DNA of 64,000 bases, from NCBI RefSeq assembly GCF_020564935.1, contig NZ_JAJCXB010000012.1, forward strand, positions 93,525 through 157,524, read 5' to 3'. The notes under the pieces were generated by a model. That model saw nothing but the letters and a program-made list of their open reading frames with translations, was not told the DNA's origin and did no database searches. Shown here piece by piece: positions 53,064-61,780 of this stretch. Both the position numbers and the translations under genes were made by a program. Source of the DNA: Streptomyces pinistramenti. GTDB lineage: Bacteria; Actinomycetota; Actinomycetes; Streptomycetales; Streptomycetaceae. Each line of letters starts with the position of its first letter. Positions within the stretch are counted from its first letter, which is position 1.

Positions 53064-53364
53064 ATGCAGCTTGCCGCCCTCCCCTGCGTGGAGGCGGGAT
53101 GGGTCGTCCGCCGGTCCGTTCAAACCGTTCAAAAAATTCTTTCGAATTCGGCGAACACGCCAGCGCTTTGAAAATCTGTATTTCATTTTTAATCTGATCC
53201 CTCTGCCGTGGGGGCGGCAACTCGAGATAGTGCTGTCGCTTTCATGACGGTAGTCCGGCCGCGGCAGCGGTGTAGGGAGAGACACGCGCGGATAATGGTG
53301 GAGGTGCATGTATCACGCTACTACGTTCAGGTTCCCGTGGTTGCGGGAGGCGAAATTAAGCGAG

Positions 53365-53392
53365 GTGGGTATCCCCGCAGATGCGGGGAGCG
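53365..53392 (-). repeat. Degenerate CRISPR-repeat-like palindrome 1
   Basis: The minus strand reads CGCTCCCCG-CATCTGCGGGGAT-ACCCAC, identical to the array repeat at 20 of 28 positions, with both hairpin arms (CTCCCCGC/GCGGGG) preserved. It lies 371 bp upstream of the cas3 start and is inverted relative to the cas genes and array. Confidence 0.55.
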
Positions 53393-53513
53393 TGGCACGC
53401 GGCGACCTTCAGGGGGACATCCGGATGTATGCCGGAATGATGAACCCAGTTTTTCCCACCGAGTCATTATCCGCACCTGTCGGCTTTGAGTGGTGCGAAT
53501 AGTTTTTTACCGG

Positions 53514-53541
53514 GTGAAGTTTCCCGCGACTGCGGGGAGCG
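53514..53541 (-). repeat. Degenerate CRISPR-repeat-like palindrome 2
   Basis: The minus strand reads CGCTCCCCGCAGTCGCGGGA and then AACTTCAC, with the 5' half identical to the array repeat up to position 9 and a compatible hairpin. It is 149 bp from palindrome 1, so the two do not have regular spacer length. It lies 220 bp upstream of cas3. Confidence 0.5.
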
Positions 53542-53545
53542 GATA

Positions 53546-53692
53546 TTACGCTGAATCATACGCGAGCCTGCCCTCGTCCTCCCGTTCGGATGTCACGTGA
53601 ACGGGGCGAGTGCCCGACCTCATCTCCTTGTCGGCCGCAGTTTCCAGCGCTCGCAGGTAAAATTCCTTCGCGTTGTGTTGCATTTTGATCAT
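53546..53692 (-). CDS. Possible small ORF upstream of cas3
   Basis: 48 aa from the ATG at 53692 (MIKMQHNAKEFYLRALETAA, then DKEMRSGTRPVHVTSERED), amphipathic helix then polar tail; the same frame continues upstream to about 53760 with plausible sequence (QYGTIDQYLSS). The composition is less GC-biased than the shadows around it. No strong ribosome site and no recognised family. It is divergent from cas3. Confidence 0.35.
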   Translation of the reverse strand: MIKMQHNAKEFYLRALETAADKEMRSGTRPVHVTSEREDEGRLAYDSA

Positions 53693-53762
53693 GGAAGATA
53701 GATATTGATCAATCGTGCCGTATTGTCTGAGCCCACATTCAGGTTCCTGTTGAATAACCGCC

Positions 53763-56700
53763 GTGCATAGCGAAGAGAACCCGCCCGCAAACCTCGGCGA
53801 CCGCTTGACCGGCGCGGCTCGCACGGTGTGGGCCAAGCACGACCGGGTCACGGAGAAGTGGCTGCCGCTGTGGCGGCACATGGCGGACAGTGCTGCTGTC
53901 GCCGGGCTGCTGTGGGATCACTGGCTTCCGCGCAACGTGAAGGAAGTGGTCGCGGAGCCGCTTCCCGAGGGGGAAGCCGATGGTCGGCGGTTGTGCGTGT
54001 GGCTGGCGGGCACGCATGACATCGGGAAGGCCACGCCTGCCTTCTCATGCCAAGTGGACGATCTGGCCGACGTGATGAGCGCCGCCGGCCTCGGCATGCG
54101 TACGCGCAAGCAGTTCGGCGACCACCGCGGGATGGCACCGCACGGGCTGGCTGGTCAGGTGCTGCTGCAGGAGTGGCTGGAGGAACGGCGTGGCTGGACC
54201 CGCAGGGCTTCCGCGCAGTTCGCCGTGATGGCCGGCGGTCACCACGGCGTACCACCGGACCACGTGCAGATCCACAACCTCGATGCGCATCCCGAACTGT
54301 TGCGGACGCCGGGGCCGGCGGAGGCCGTCTGGCAGCGTGTGCAGAACGAGCTGCTGGATGCGTCTGCCGACGTCTTCGGGGTGAACGACCGGCTTGCTCA
54401 CTGGCGAGGGGTGAAACTTCCCCAGCCGGTCCAAGTGCTGCTGACCGCGATTGTCATCGTGTGCGACTGGATCGCCAGTAACCCGGATCTTTTCCCGTAC
54501 TTCCCCGAGGAGCATCCCCGGAGCGAAAGTGAGCGGGTGGCCGCGGCGTGGCTGGGGCTTCGACTGCCCGCACCGTGGTCACCGGCCGAACCGCTCGAGC
54601 AGGCAGCTGAGTTGTTCGCCGCGCGCTTCGAGCTGCCGCCCGGTGCCGTGGTGCGGCCGGTGCAGGAGCAGGCCCTCGCGATGGCTCGGGGTATGGAACA
54701 GCCCGGGATGCTGATCATTGAGGCGCCCATGGGGGAGGGGAAGACCGAGGCGGCTCTCGCGGTGGCGGAGGTGTTCGCGGCTCGCTCGGGCGCGGGCGGG
54801 TGCTACCTGGCCCTGCCGACGATGGCGACCAGCAACGCGATGTTCCCGCGGCTCCTGGACTGGCTCGACCGGCTCCCGCCCCTCACATCGGCGACTGCAG
54901 AGGAGCCCTCGCCGGAGCAGTGTTCGGTCCTGCTGGCGCACGCGAAGGCAGCGCTCCAGGAGGACTACGCCGCCCTGATGCGTGACAGTCACCGCACCAT
55001 CGCCGCTGTGGACGCGTATGGCGAGGGCGAACGTCCTGCGTGCGGCGCGAAGGCAGCCTCGGCCGACCTCGTCGCGCACCAGTGGCTGCGGGGACGGAAG
55101 AAGGGCCTGCTCGCCTCGTTCGCCGTCGGGACGATCGACCAGTTGCTGATGACCGGTCTCAAGAGCAGGCACCTGGCTCTGCGACACCTGGCGATGGCCG
55201 GCAAGGTCGTCGTCATCGACGAAGTACATGCCTATGACGCCTACATGAACACCTACCTCGACCGGGTGCTGTCATGGCTGGGGTCGTATCGCGTTCCCGT
55301 CGTGGTGCTGTCGGCGACGCTTCCGGCAGGCCGACGGCGGGAGTTGGCGGAGGCGTACACCGGGACGAGCGCCGATGCACTCGCCGACGCCACTGATTAC
55401 CCGCTTCTGACTGCCGTCGCCCCCGGCACGGAGCCGGTGAAGGCATCGCCCGCCGCCTCCGGGCGCCGGACCGACGTGGTGTTGGAGCGCCTGGCGGATG
55501 ACGAGACCGTACTGGCGGACCGTCTGGCAGTGGAACTGGTCGACGGCGGTTGCGCGTTGGTCGTCCGTAACACCGTCGACCGGGTGACGGACACGGCCGC
55601 CGCACTCAGGGCGAGGTTCGGTGCCGAGCACGTCACCGTCGCGCACGCACGCTTCATCGATGTCGACCGAGCACGCAAGGACGCCTCGCTGCTGACCCGG
55701 TTCGGACCACCGGACCGCGACAGCAAGTCACCGCACCGTCCACGGGGAACACACATCGTGGTCGCGAGCCAGGTGGCCGAGCAGTCGCTGGACGTGGACT
55801 TCGATCTGCTGGTGACCGACCTGTGTCCCGTAGACCTGCTGCTCCAACGGATGGGACGGCTGCACCGCCACCCGCGCGGTGAGCAGCAGAGTGAACGTCC
55901 TCCGCGCCTGCGGCAGCCGCGCTGTTTGGTGACCGGCGTCGACTGGCGAACGGATCCTGCCCCCACGCCTGTCAAAGGCTCGTGCACGGTCTATGGCGTG
56001 TATCCGCTGCTCCGGTCGCTCGCCGTACTCACCCCGCACCTCGGAGCGCCCGGGAAACCGGGCCGGCCTGTGCGACTGCCGGAGGACATCAGCCCTCTCG
56101 TCCAGCGGGCGTACGGGGACGACGAACCCTGCCCGCCGCACTGGGAGCAGACCGTCGATCCCGCGCGGGCCCAACACCGCGAAGCCCGTGCCAAGCAGCA
56201 GCAGAAGGCGGAGGTCTTCCGGCTGGACGAGGTACGCAAGGCCGGGCGACCGCTCATCGGCTGGATCGGCGCAGGCGTCGGTGACGCGGATGACAGCAGT
56301 GCCGGACGAGCGCAGGTCCGGGACAGCCGGGAGAGTCTGGAAGTCCTGGTCGTCATGCGCCGGGCCGACGGCACCCTGTGCACCCTGCCCTGGCTGGACA
56401 AGGGGCGCGGCGGTCTCGAACTGCCCACCGATGCCGTACCGTCCGCGCGCGCCGCGCGGGCCGCCGCTGCGAGCGGCCTGCGGCTGCCCTACCACTTCTC
56501 CTTCCCCGACAAGTCGGACCAGGCCCTCGCCGAACTGGAAGAGCTCTACGTCCCTGCTTGGCAGGAGAAGGAGAGCCACTGGCTCGCCGGGGAGCTGATC
56601 CTCGCGCTCGACGAGGACTGTCAGACCCGGCTGGCGGGGTGGAATCTGGCGTATGACCCCGACGAGGGCCTGCTGGTGACACGCGAGGAACCGAGCAAGG

Positions 56701-58409
56701 GAGAGGAGGCGACGCCGACCCCCGGGGTGCCGTCCTTCAATCTGGCCCATCGCCCCTGGCTGCCCGTCCAGCTCATCGACGGTTCGGAGCGCGAGCTGTC
56801 CCTGTCGGAGGTGTTCGACCAGGCGCGCGACATTCGCCGACTCGTCGGAGATCTGCCGACCCAGGACTTCGCCCTGATGCGACTGCTGTTGGCGATCCTC
56901 CATGACGCTCTCGACGGGTCCGGGAAAGGCGCGGCGCCGGCCGACAGCGACGCGTGGGAGGAGCTGTGGGTGTCCGATAGGCCGTACGCCGGGCACGTGG
57001 CGGACTACCTGCACCGGCATCGCGATCGCTTCGACCTGTTGCACCCCGAGCGTCCGTTCTTCCAGGTCGCCGGGTTGCGTACGGCCAAGGACGAGATCTT
57101 CTCTCTCAACCGCATCGTGGCCGACGTGCCCAACGGGGAACCGTTCTTCAGCATGCGTATGCCGGGGGTCGACCGGCTCGGCTGGGCGGAGGCCTCCCGA
57201 TGGCTGGTGCACGCCCAGGCGTTCGACCCGTCGGGCATCAAGTCCGGCGCGGTGGACGACCCCCGGGTGAAGGCCGGTAAGGGCTATCCCCAGGGCGTGG
57301 CGTGGGCAGGCAATCTCGGTGGCGTCCTCATGGAGGGGGACAACCTCCACGAGACGCTGCTGCTCAACCTGATGGCCGCGGACTCCACAGGGCTGCACGC
57401 GGACCAGGCCGACCGCCCGGCGTGGCGGGCCGAGCCGTGCGGGCCTGCTGAGGCCCGGGACCTAGCGCAACGTCCTTACGGATTGCGGGACCTGTACACC
57501 TGGCAGTCCCGTCGTATCCGCCTGTACCACGACGCCGACGGTGTGCACGGTGCGGTGCTCGCGTACGGTGACCGCCTCGAACCGCACAACAAACTGCCGT
57601 ACGAGCCGATGACGGGCTGGCGCCGCAGTCCGGCACAGGAGAAGAAGCGTGGCGAAGCGCTCGTCTACCTGCCGCAGGAGCACGACCCGTCGCGCATGGC
57701 CTGGCGCGGGATGGAGGGCCTTCTCACCGGCCGGGAGGCAGGGACGGAGCAAGGCCAGGACGGCGCTCAGCACCTGCGGCCCGGGATCGTGGAGTGGATC
57801 GCCCGGCTGACCACCGAAGGATTTCTCCCACGCGGCCACCTGATCCGCACCCGCATCATCGGCGCGCGGTACGGCACCCAGCAATCGGTGATCGACGAGG
57901 TGGTGGACGACGGAGTCCTGATGCCTGTGGTGCTGCTTCACCGCGATGACCGGCGGTACGGGCAGAAGGCCGTGGATGCCCTGAAGGACGCGGAGAAGGC
58001 CGTCGGCATGCTCGCCGACCTCGCCATCGACCTTGCTCGGGCATCCGGGTCCGATCCTGAACCGCGCAGGGACGCCGCCCGCGACCAGGGATTCGGCACA
58101 CTCGACACCCATTACCGCCGATGGCTGCGGGACTTGGGCACCGCTCCCGACCCAGGGGAGCACCGCGACCGCTGGAAGCGGGAGGTGCACCGCATCGTCG
58201 GCGGCCTGGGTACCGGGCTGCTGGACGACGCTGGACTGGCCGCCTGGGAAGGACGCATCGTGGAGACCCGTAACGGACCGCGATGGCTGAACGACGCCGC
58301 AGCCGAGCTTCGCTTCCGCACCCGTCTCCACAGGCACCTGGCCACTGATGACGACGGCCCGCCGGACCCACCGACTGCCCAAACCGCCCCCGTGGAGTCG
58401 CCGGTATGA
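53763..58409 (+). CDS. cas3: Cas3-Cse1 (Cas8e) natural fusion, type I-E
   Basis: 1,548 aa. The start is a GTG at 53763 (in-frame stop just upstream; ribosome site weak). Residues about 1-260 form the HD nuclease domain with HD at THDIGKATPAF (about 83-86). The helicase follows: Walker A APMGEGKTEAALAVAE (about 320-335), DEVH box VVIDEVHAYDAYM (about 483-495), VVLSATLPAG (about 515), and motif VI QRMGRLHRHPR (about 695). From about residue 990 the sequence becomes Cse1/CasA, beginning FNLAHRPWLPVQLIDGSERE and continuing to the C-terminus. Cas3-Cse1 fusions are known from Streptomyces and other actinobacteria. The fusion should place the target-DNA degrader directly on Cascade. It is first gene of the cas operon, with ATGA overlap to cse2. 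Confidence 0.97.
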   Translation: MHSEENPPANLGDRLTGAARTVWAKHDRVTEKWLPLWRHMADSAAVAGLLWDHWLPRNVKEVVAEPLPEGEADGRRLCVWLAGTHDIGKATPAFSCQVDDLADVMSAAGLGMRTRKQFGDHRGMAPHGLAGQVLLQEWLEERRGWTRRASAQFAVMAGGHHGVPPDHVQIHNLDAHPELLRTPGPAEAVWQRVQNELLDASADVFGVNDRLAHWRGVKLPQPVQVLLTAIVIVCDWIASNPDLFPYFPEEHPRSESERVAAAWLGLRLPAPWSPAEPLEQAAELFAARFELPPGAVVRPVQEQALAMARGMEQPGMLIIEAPMGEGKTEAALAVAEVFAARSGAGGCYLALPTMATSNAMFPRLLDWLDRLPPLTSATAEEPSPEQCSVLLAHAKAALQEDYAALMRDSHRTIAAVDAYGEGERPACGAKAASADLVAHQWLRGRKKGLLASFAVGTIDQLLMTGLKSRHLALRHLAMAGKVVVIDEVHAYDAYMNTYLDRVLSWLGSYRVPVVVLSATLPAGRRRELAEAYTGTSADALADATDYPLLTAVAPGTEPVKASPAASGRRTDVVLERLADDETVLADRLAVELVDGGCALVVRNTVDRVTDTAAALRARFGAEHVTVAHARFIDVDRARKDASLLTRFGPPDRDSKSPHRPRGTHIVVASQVAEQSLDVDFDLLVTDLCPVDLLLQRMGRLHRHPRGEQQSERPPRLRQPRCLVTGVDWRTDPAPTPVKGSCTVYGVYPLLRSLAVLTPHLGAPGKPGRPVRLPEDISPLVQRAYGDDEPCPPHWEQTVDPARAQHREARAKQQQKAEVFRLDEVRKAGRPLIGWIGAGVGDADDSSAGRAQVRDSRESLEVLVVMRRADGTLCTLPWLDKGRGGLELPTDAVPSARAARAAAASGLRLPYHFSFPDKSDQALAELEELYVPAWQEKESHWLAGELILALDEDCQTRLAGWNLAYDPDEGLLVTREEPSKGEEATPTPGVPSFNLAHRPWLPVQLIDGSERELSLSEVFDQARDIRRLVGDLPTQDFALMRLLLAILHDALDGSGKGAAPADSDAWEELWVSDRPYAGHVADYLHRHRDRFDLLHPERPFFQVAGLRTAKDEIFSLNRIVADVPNGEPFFSMRMPGVDRLGWAEASRWLVHAQAFDPSGIKSGAVDDPRVKAGKGYPQGVAWAGNLGGVLMEGDNLHETLLLNLMAADSTGLHADQADRPAWRAEPCGPAEARDLAQRPYGLRDLYTWQSRRIRLYHDADGVHGAVLAYGDRLEPHNKLPYEPMTGWRRSPAQEKKRGEALVYLPQEHDPSRMAWRGMEGLLTGREAGTEQGQDGAQHLRPGIVEWIARLTTEGFLPRGHLIRTRIIGARYGTQQSVIDEVVDDGVLMPVVLLHRDDRRYGQKAVDALKDAEKAVGMLADLAIDLARASGSDPEPRRDAARDQGFGTLDTHYRRWLRDLGTAPDPGEHRDRWKREVHRIVGGLGTGLLDDAGLAAWEGRIVETRNGPRWLNDAAAELRFRTRLHRHLATDDDGPPDPPTAQTAPVESPV

Positions 58410-59128
58410 CCACCAGCCTTCCCGCCCCTGCCACGTCCGGTACGCGGCAGCCGTCCCTCGGCCCGGTCGGCGCCGCCGTCCACCAGCGCATCACGCGGCT
58501 GCAGCGCGGCTACCTGGACGACCGCAGCGATGCCGTGGGCACATTGGCCCGGCTGCGACGCGGCATCGGCCGACCTGCCGGTGAGACCGCCGACCTGTGG
58601 GGTCTCATCGGCACCGAACCTCTATACGAGCAGTACGAGCGCCGTGAGTTGACCGAGGACGCCATGCGGTGGGCCGAGGAGGCGGCGCACGCCGCCGTCA
58701 CCCTGTGGTCGCTCCACCAGCAGTCGCACCACACCGCTCGTATGCACCGCAGGCCCGGACCGGAACTCGGCGCTGCCGTGCGCCGGTTGGCCCCCGGTGC
58801 CGAGATCGACGAGCCGACGCGCAAGCGCTTCGTCCGGGCGGGTACGGCCGCCACTCCCGTGGTCCTCGCCGGGCGGCTGCGCGAGATCGTTCTCCTGCTG
58901 CGCCGCGAGGCCGTTCCGCTCGACTACGGGCTGCTGGCCGACCAGCTCCACACCTGGCAGAGCCCCGGCGGGCCCCAGTCAGTGCGCCGCTCCTGGGGCC
59001 GTTCCTACCTCGCCGTTCCCCGGTCCGCCTCCGGCAACGGCTCAGCGACAGCGGGGCCGAACGCGCCGGGCGGCAGCGACGGCCTGCAGGAACCTGACAC
59101 GACCACACCGGAGGATGACACCCCGTGA
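58406..59128 (+). CDS. casB: Cse2/CasB, Cascade small subunit
   Basis: 240 aa, with the start overlapping the cas3 stop (ATGA). A short disordered N-terminus (about 1-25) precedes the helical Cse2 fold: AVHQRITRLQRGYLDDRSDA, AVGTLARLRRGIGRPAGETAD, then helices such as WAEEAAHAAVTLWSLHQQSH and LREIVLLLRREAVPLDYGLL. The last about 35 residues are low-complexity. Two copies of Cse2 line the belly of Cascade and stabilise the R-loop. The family is small and fast-evolving; the assignment rests on size, position and these helices. Confidence 0.9.
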   Translation: MTTSLPAPATSGTRQPSLGPVGAAVHQRITRLQRGYLDDRSDAVGTLARLRRGIGRPAGETADLWGLIGTEPLYEQYERRELTEDAMRWAEEAAHAAVTLWSLHQQSHHTARMHRRPGPELGAAVRRLAPGAEIDEPTRKRFVRAGTAATPVVLAGRLREIVLLLRREAVPLDYGLLADQLHTWQSPGGPQSVRRSWGRSYLAVPRSASGNGSATAGPNAPGGSDGLQEPDTTTPEDDTP

Positions 59129-60345
59129 GCCGCACCATCATCGACGTGCACGTGCTGCAGACCGTGCCGCCGAGCAACCTCAACCGCGACGACACCGGTA
59201 CCCCGAAGACCGCGGTCTACGGCGGCGTCCGCCGCGCCCGCGTCTCCAGCCAGGCGTGGAAGAGGGCGACCCGACGAGCGTTCCAAGACCTTCTCGACCC
59301 GGACGAACTAGGCGTTCGCACCCGTCGGGTGGCCGAGCTGCTGGCCGAGCGGATCACTGCTGTGGAAGCTTCGTTGGACGGCGCCGCGGCCATGACACTG
59401 GCCGCCGAAACGCTCTACGCCGCGACGGGCTCGAAGATCGAGGTGCCGCGCAGGAAGGCGGAGAGCGCGAAGAAGAAGGGCGAGCCGGAGCCGCCGCCGG
59501 AGTCCTCGTATCTGATGTTCCTCAGTGCGCGTCAGATCGACGGCCTGGCTCACCTCGCTGTCGAGGGTGCCGCCGACATCAAGGCGTACCTGAAGGCCAA
59601 GGAGAACAAGAACAAGGCCCGCGGGATCGCCGACACCCGGCACTCGGTGGACATCGCGCTGTTCGGACGGATGGTCGCCGACTCCGCCGACATCAACGTC
59701 GACGCCGCGGCCCAGGTCGCGCACGCCATCAGCGTCCACCAGGTCGAGAACGAGTCCGACTACTTCACCGCGGTGGACGACCAGAACGAGAAGGAGGAGG
59801 AGTCCGGTGCCGGCATGATCGGCACGGTCGACTTCAACTCGGCGACGCTCTACCGCTACGCCGCTCTCGACGTGGACCGGCTGCGCGACAACCTTGGTGT
59901 CGGTCGGCGTCCTGAGCAGCCGCTGGACGAGCCGGTACGCAGGGCGGTGCGGGCCTTCCTGCACGGCTTCGTGGCCTCCATGCCCACCGGCAAGATCAAT
60001 ACCTTCGGCAACCACACGCTTCCCGAGGCCGTGATCGTCACCCTCCGCTCGGCGAGGCCCATCAGTTTCGTCTCCGCCTTCGAGGAGCCCGTTCTCGCTC
60101 CCCTGGACTCCGGCGGCCATCTGCGCGGCGCGTGCACCCAACTGCTCGCGCACGTCTCCGACATCGAGAAGGCGTACGAGGTCACCGACGATCCGAGCTG
60201 GGTACTCAGGGCGGGGACGGCCACCGAGCCGCTGGCGGCGCTCGGCACGACGGTCACCATCGGCGGTCTGCTCGACGAAGTGAGCGACGCGGTCGGCGAA
60301 CGGCTGGTGGCGCAAGCGCCCGAGGGCCAGGACCGCCCCGCATGA
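59125..60345 (+). CDS. cas7e: Cas7e (Cse4/CasC), Cascade backbone
   Basis: 406 aa, GTG start overlapping the cse2 stop. Starts IIDVHVLQTVPPSNLNRDDT, then VYGGVRRARVSSQAWKRATR, the typical Cas7 RRM entry with the basic RNA-binding helix. It has a Lys-rich insertion (RRKAESAKKKGEP, about 115-130). The backbone subunit wraps the crRNA, six copies per Cascade. FGRMVADSADINVDAAAQVA and PTGKINTFGNHTLPEAVIVT are the other conserved segments. Translationally coupled to cas5. Confidence 0.96.
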   Translation: MSRTIIDVHVLQTVPPSNLNRDDTGTPKTAVYGGVRRARVSSQAWKRATRRAFQDLLDPDELGVRTRRVAELLAERITAVEASLDGAAAMTLAAETLYAATGSKIEVPRRKAESAKKKGEPEPPPESSYLMFLSARQIDGLAHLAVEGAADIKAYLKAKENKNKARGIADTRHSVDIALFGRMVADSADINVDAAAQVAHAISVHQVENESDYFTAVDDQNEKEEESGAGMIGTVDFNSATLYRYAALDVDRLRDNLGVGRRPEQPLDEPVRRAVRAFLHGFVASMPTGKINTFGNHTLPEAVIVTLRSARPISFVSAFEEPVLAPLDSGGHLRGACTQLLAHVSDIEKAYEVTDDPSWVLRAGTATEPLAALGTTVTIGGLLDEVSDAVGERLVAQAPEGQDRPA

Positions 60346-61082
60346 GCGAACGCACCAGCGTCCTGACGCTGCGCCTAGCGGGCCCGCTCCAGTCGTGGGG
60401 CGCGTCGTCACGCTTCGTGCGGCGTACGACGGAGCGCGCGCCCACCAAGAGTGGAGTGCTCGGGCTGCTCGCCGCGGCCCAGGGCCGTGACCGCGGCGCG
60501 GATCTCTCCGACCTTGCCGCGCTCACGTTCGCCGTCCGGCTCGACCAGCCGGGTACCCGGGTGCGCGACTACCAGACCGCGCGCCACGGCGATACCGGCA
60601 AGTCCATGCCGGTCTCCGAACGCTTCTATCTCTCTGACGCGGTCTTCGTCGCCGCCGTCGAAGGTGACGAAGCCTTGATCGACGCCCTCTACGCGGCGGT
60701 CCGGGCTCCGACGTTCCTGCCATTCCTCGGCCGCCGCTCCTGCCCGCCGTCCCGCCCGATCGACCTGGGTGTCCATCGCGGCGGCCTGTGGCGGGCGTTA
60801 AGGGCCGAGCCCTGGCAGGCAGCCGCCTGGTTCCAGCGCCGCCGTGTCCGCGAGCGACGCATCGAACTCGAAGTGATCGCCGACCTAGTCGCCGGTGGCG
60901 GCCCCGGTGACGCGATACGGGACCAGCCGCTCAGCTTCGACCCGCGTCACCGCCGGTACGGACTGCGCGGCATCCACTCGAGTGCCATCACCGTCGCCAA
61001 TCCGCTGAGCGCGTCCCGCCGGACTTTCGTACCGCCGAAACACGATCCGATGGGGCTATTGGAAGACCACCCATGTTCCTGA
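60342..61082 (+). CDS. cas5e: Cas5e (CasD), crRNA 5'-handle binding
   Basis: 246 aa from the ATG at 60342, overlapping the cas7 stop (ATGA); the longer open frame upstream is out of register with real protein. It starts VLTLRLAGPLQSWGASSRFV, then RRTTERAPTKSGVLGLLAAA, both hallmark Cas5 sequences. DYQTARHGDTGKSMPVSERF and the Gly-loop PFLGRRSCPPSRP follow. Cas5e caps the 5' end of the crRNA and touches Cse1. It overlaps cas6 by 10 bp. Confidence 0.96.
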   Translation: MSERTSVLTLRLAGPLQSWGASSRFVRRTTERAPTKSGVLGLLAAAQGRDRGADLSDLAALTFAVRLDQPGTRVRDYQTARHGDTGKSMPVSERFYLSDAVFVAAVEGDEALIDALYAAVRAPTFLPFLGRRSCPPSRPIDLGVHRGGLWRALRAEPWQAAAWFQRRRVRERRIELEVIADLVAGGGPGDAIRDQPLSFDPRHRRYGLRGIHSSAITVANPLSASRRTFVPPKHDPMGLLEDHPCS

Positions 61083-61777
61083 CCCGATTCCGTCTCAACA
61101 CCGCGCGCATGGGCGCCCGTCGGCTGCTCACCTCGCCGCAGAGCCTGCACGCGGCAGTCATGGCGTCCTTCGTAGAGAAGCCCGACCATCAGGGCGACGG
61201 CCCCCGGGTGCTGTGGCGCCTGGACCAGCAGTCCCGCAGCGAAGTGCTGCTCTACGTCGTCAGCCCCGGCCGGCCCGACCTCACCCACCTTGTGGAGCAG
61301 GCGGGTTGGCCGACGACGGGCGGTTGGCAGACGAAGCCGTACGCGCCTTTCCTCGCCCGCCTTGCCGCCGACGACACCTGGGCCTTCCGGCTCACCGCGA
61401 ACCCCGTGCACAGCATCCGGCGGCACGACGCCGAGCCGACCAAGCGCACCCCGCACGTCACCCCGCGCCACCAGCTGGACTGGCTGCTCAAACGGCAGAC
61501 GGACGCCGGCTTCGCGATCGTGGAAAGGTCGGAGCGCCGGCCTGACGGCCTCGACGGTGCCTGGCACGAGGTCGTCGTCCACAACCGTAGTGACCTCGCC
61601 TTCCGCAAGAGGAACGAGTCCGACGCCCGCGCGCACAAGGTGACGCTGACCTGTGTCACCTTCGACGGACGCCTCCGCGTCCTCGATCCCGATGCGCTCC
61701 GCCGCACCCTCACCTTTGGTCTCGGCAAGGCCAAGGCGTACGGCTGCGGGCTCATGACCCTGGCTCCCGCGGAGTAG
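61073..61777 (+). CDS. cas6e: Cas6e (CasE/Cse3), crRNA endoribonuclease
   Basis: 234 aa. N-terminal ferredoxin-like half FLTRFRLNTARMGARRLLTS, then LHAAVMASF with the histidine expected in the active site. It ends with the conserved Gly-rich loop TFGLGKAKAYGCGLMTLAPA. It cuts the pre-crRNA at the base of the repeat hairpin and stays bound to the crRNA 3' handle. It overlaps the cas5 end; cas1 starts 3 bp after its stop. Confidence 0.96.
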   Translation: MFLTRFRLNTARMGARRLLTSPQSLHAAVMASFVEKPDHQGDGPRVLWRLDQQSRSEVLLYVVSPGRPDLTHLVEQAGWPTTGGWQTKPYAPFLARLAADDTWAFRLTANPVHSIRRHDAEPTKRTPHVTPRHQLDWLLKRQTDAGFAIVERSERRPDGLDGAWHEVVVHNRSDLAFRKRNESDARAHKVTLTCVTFDGRLRVLDPDALRRTLTFGLGKAKAYGCGLMTLAPAE

Positions 61778-61780
61778 CCG

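Noticed and set aside
53365..53541. A second short CRISPR array
   Set aside because: Only two divergent repeats 149 bp apart without 61-bp spacing; called relics instead.
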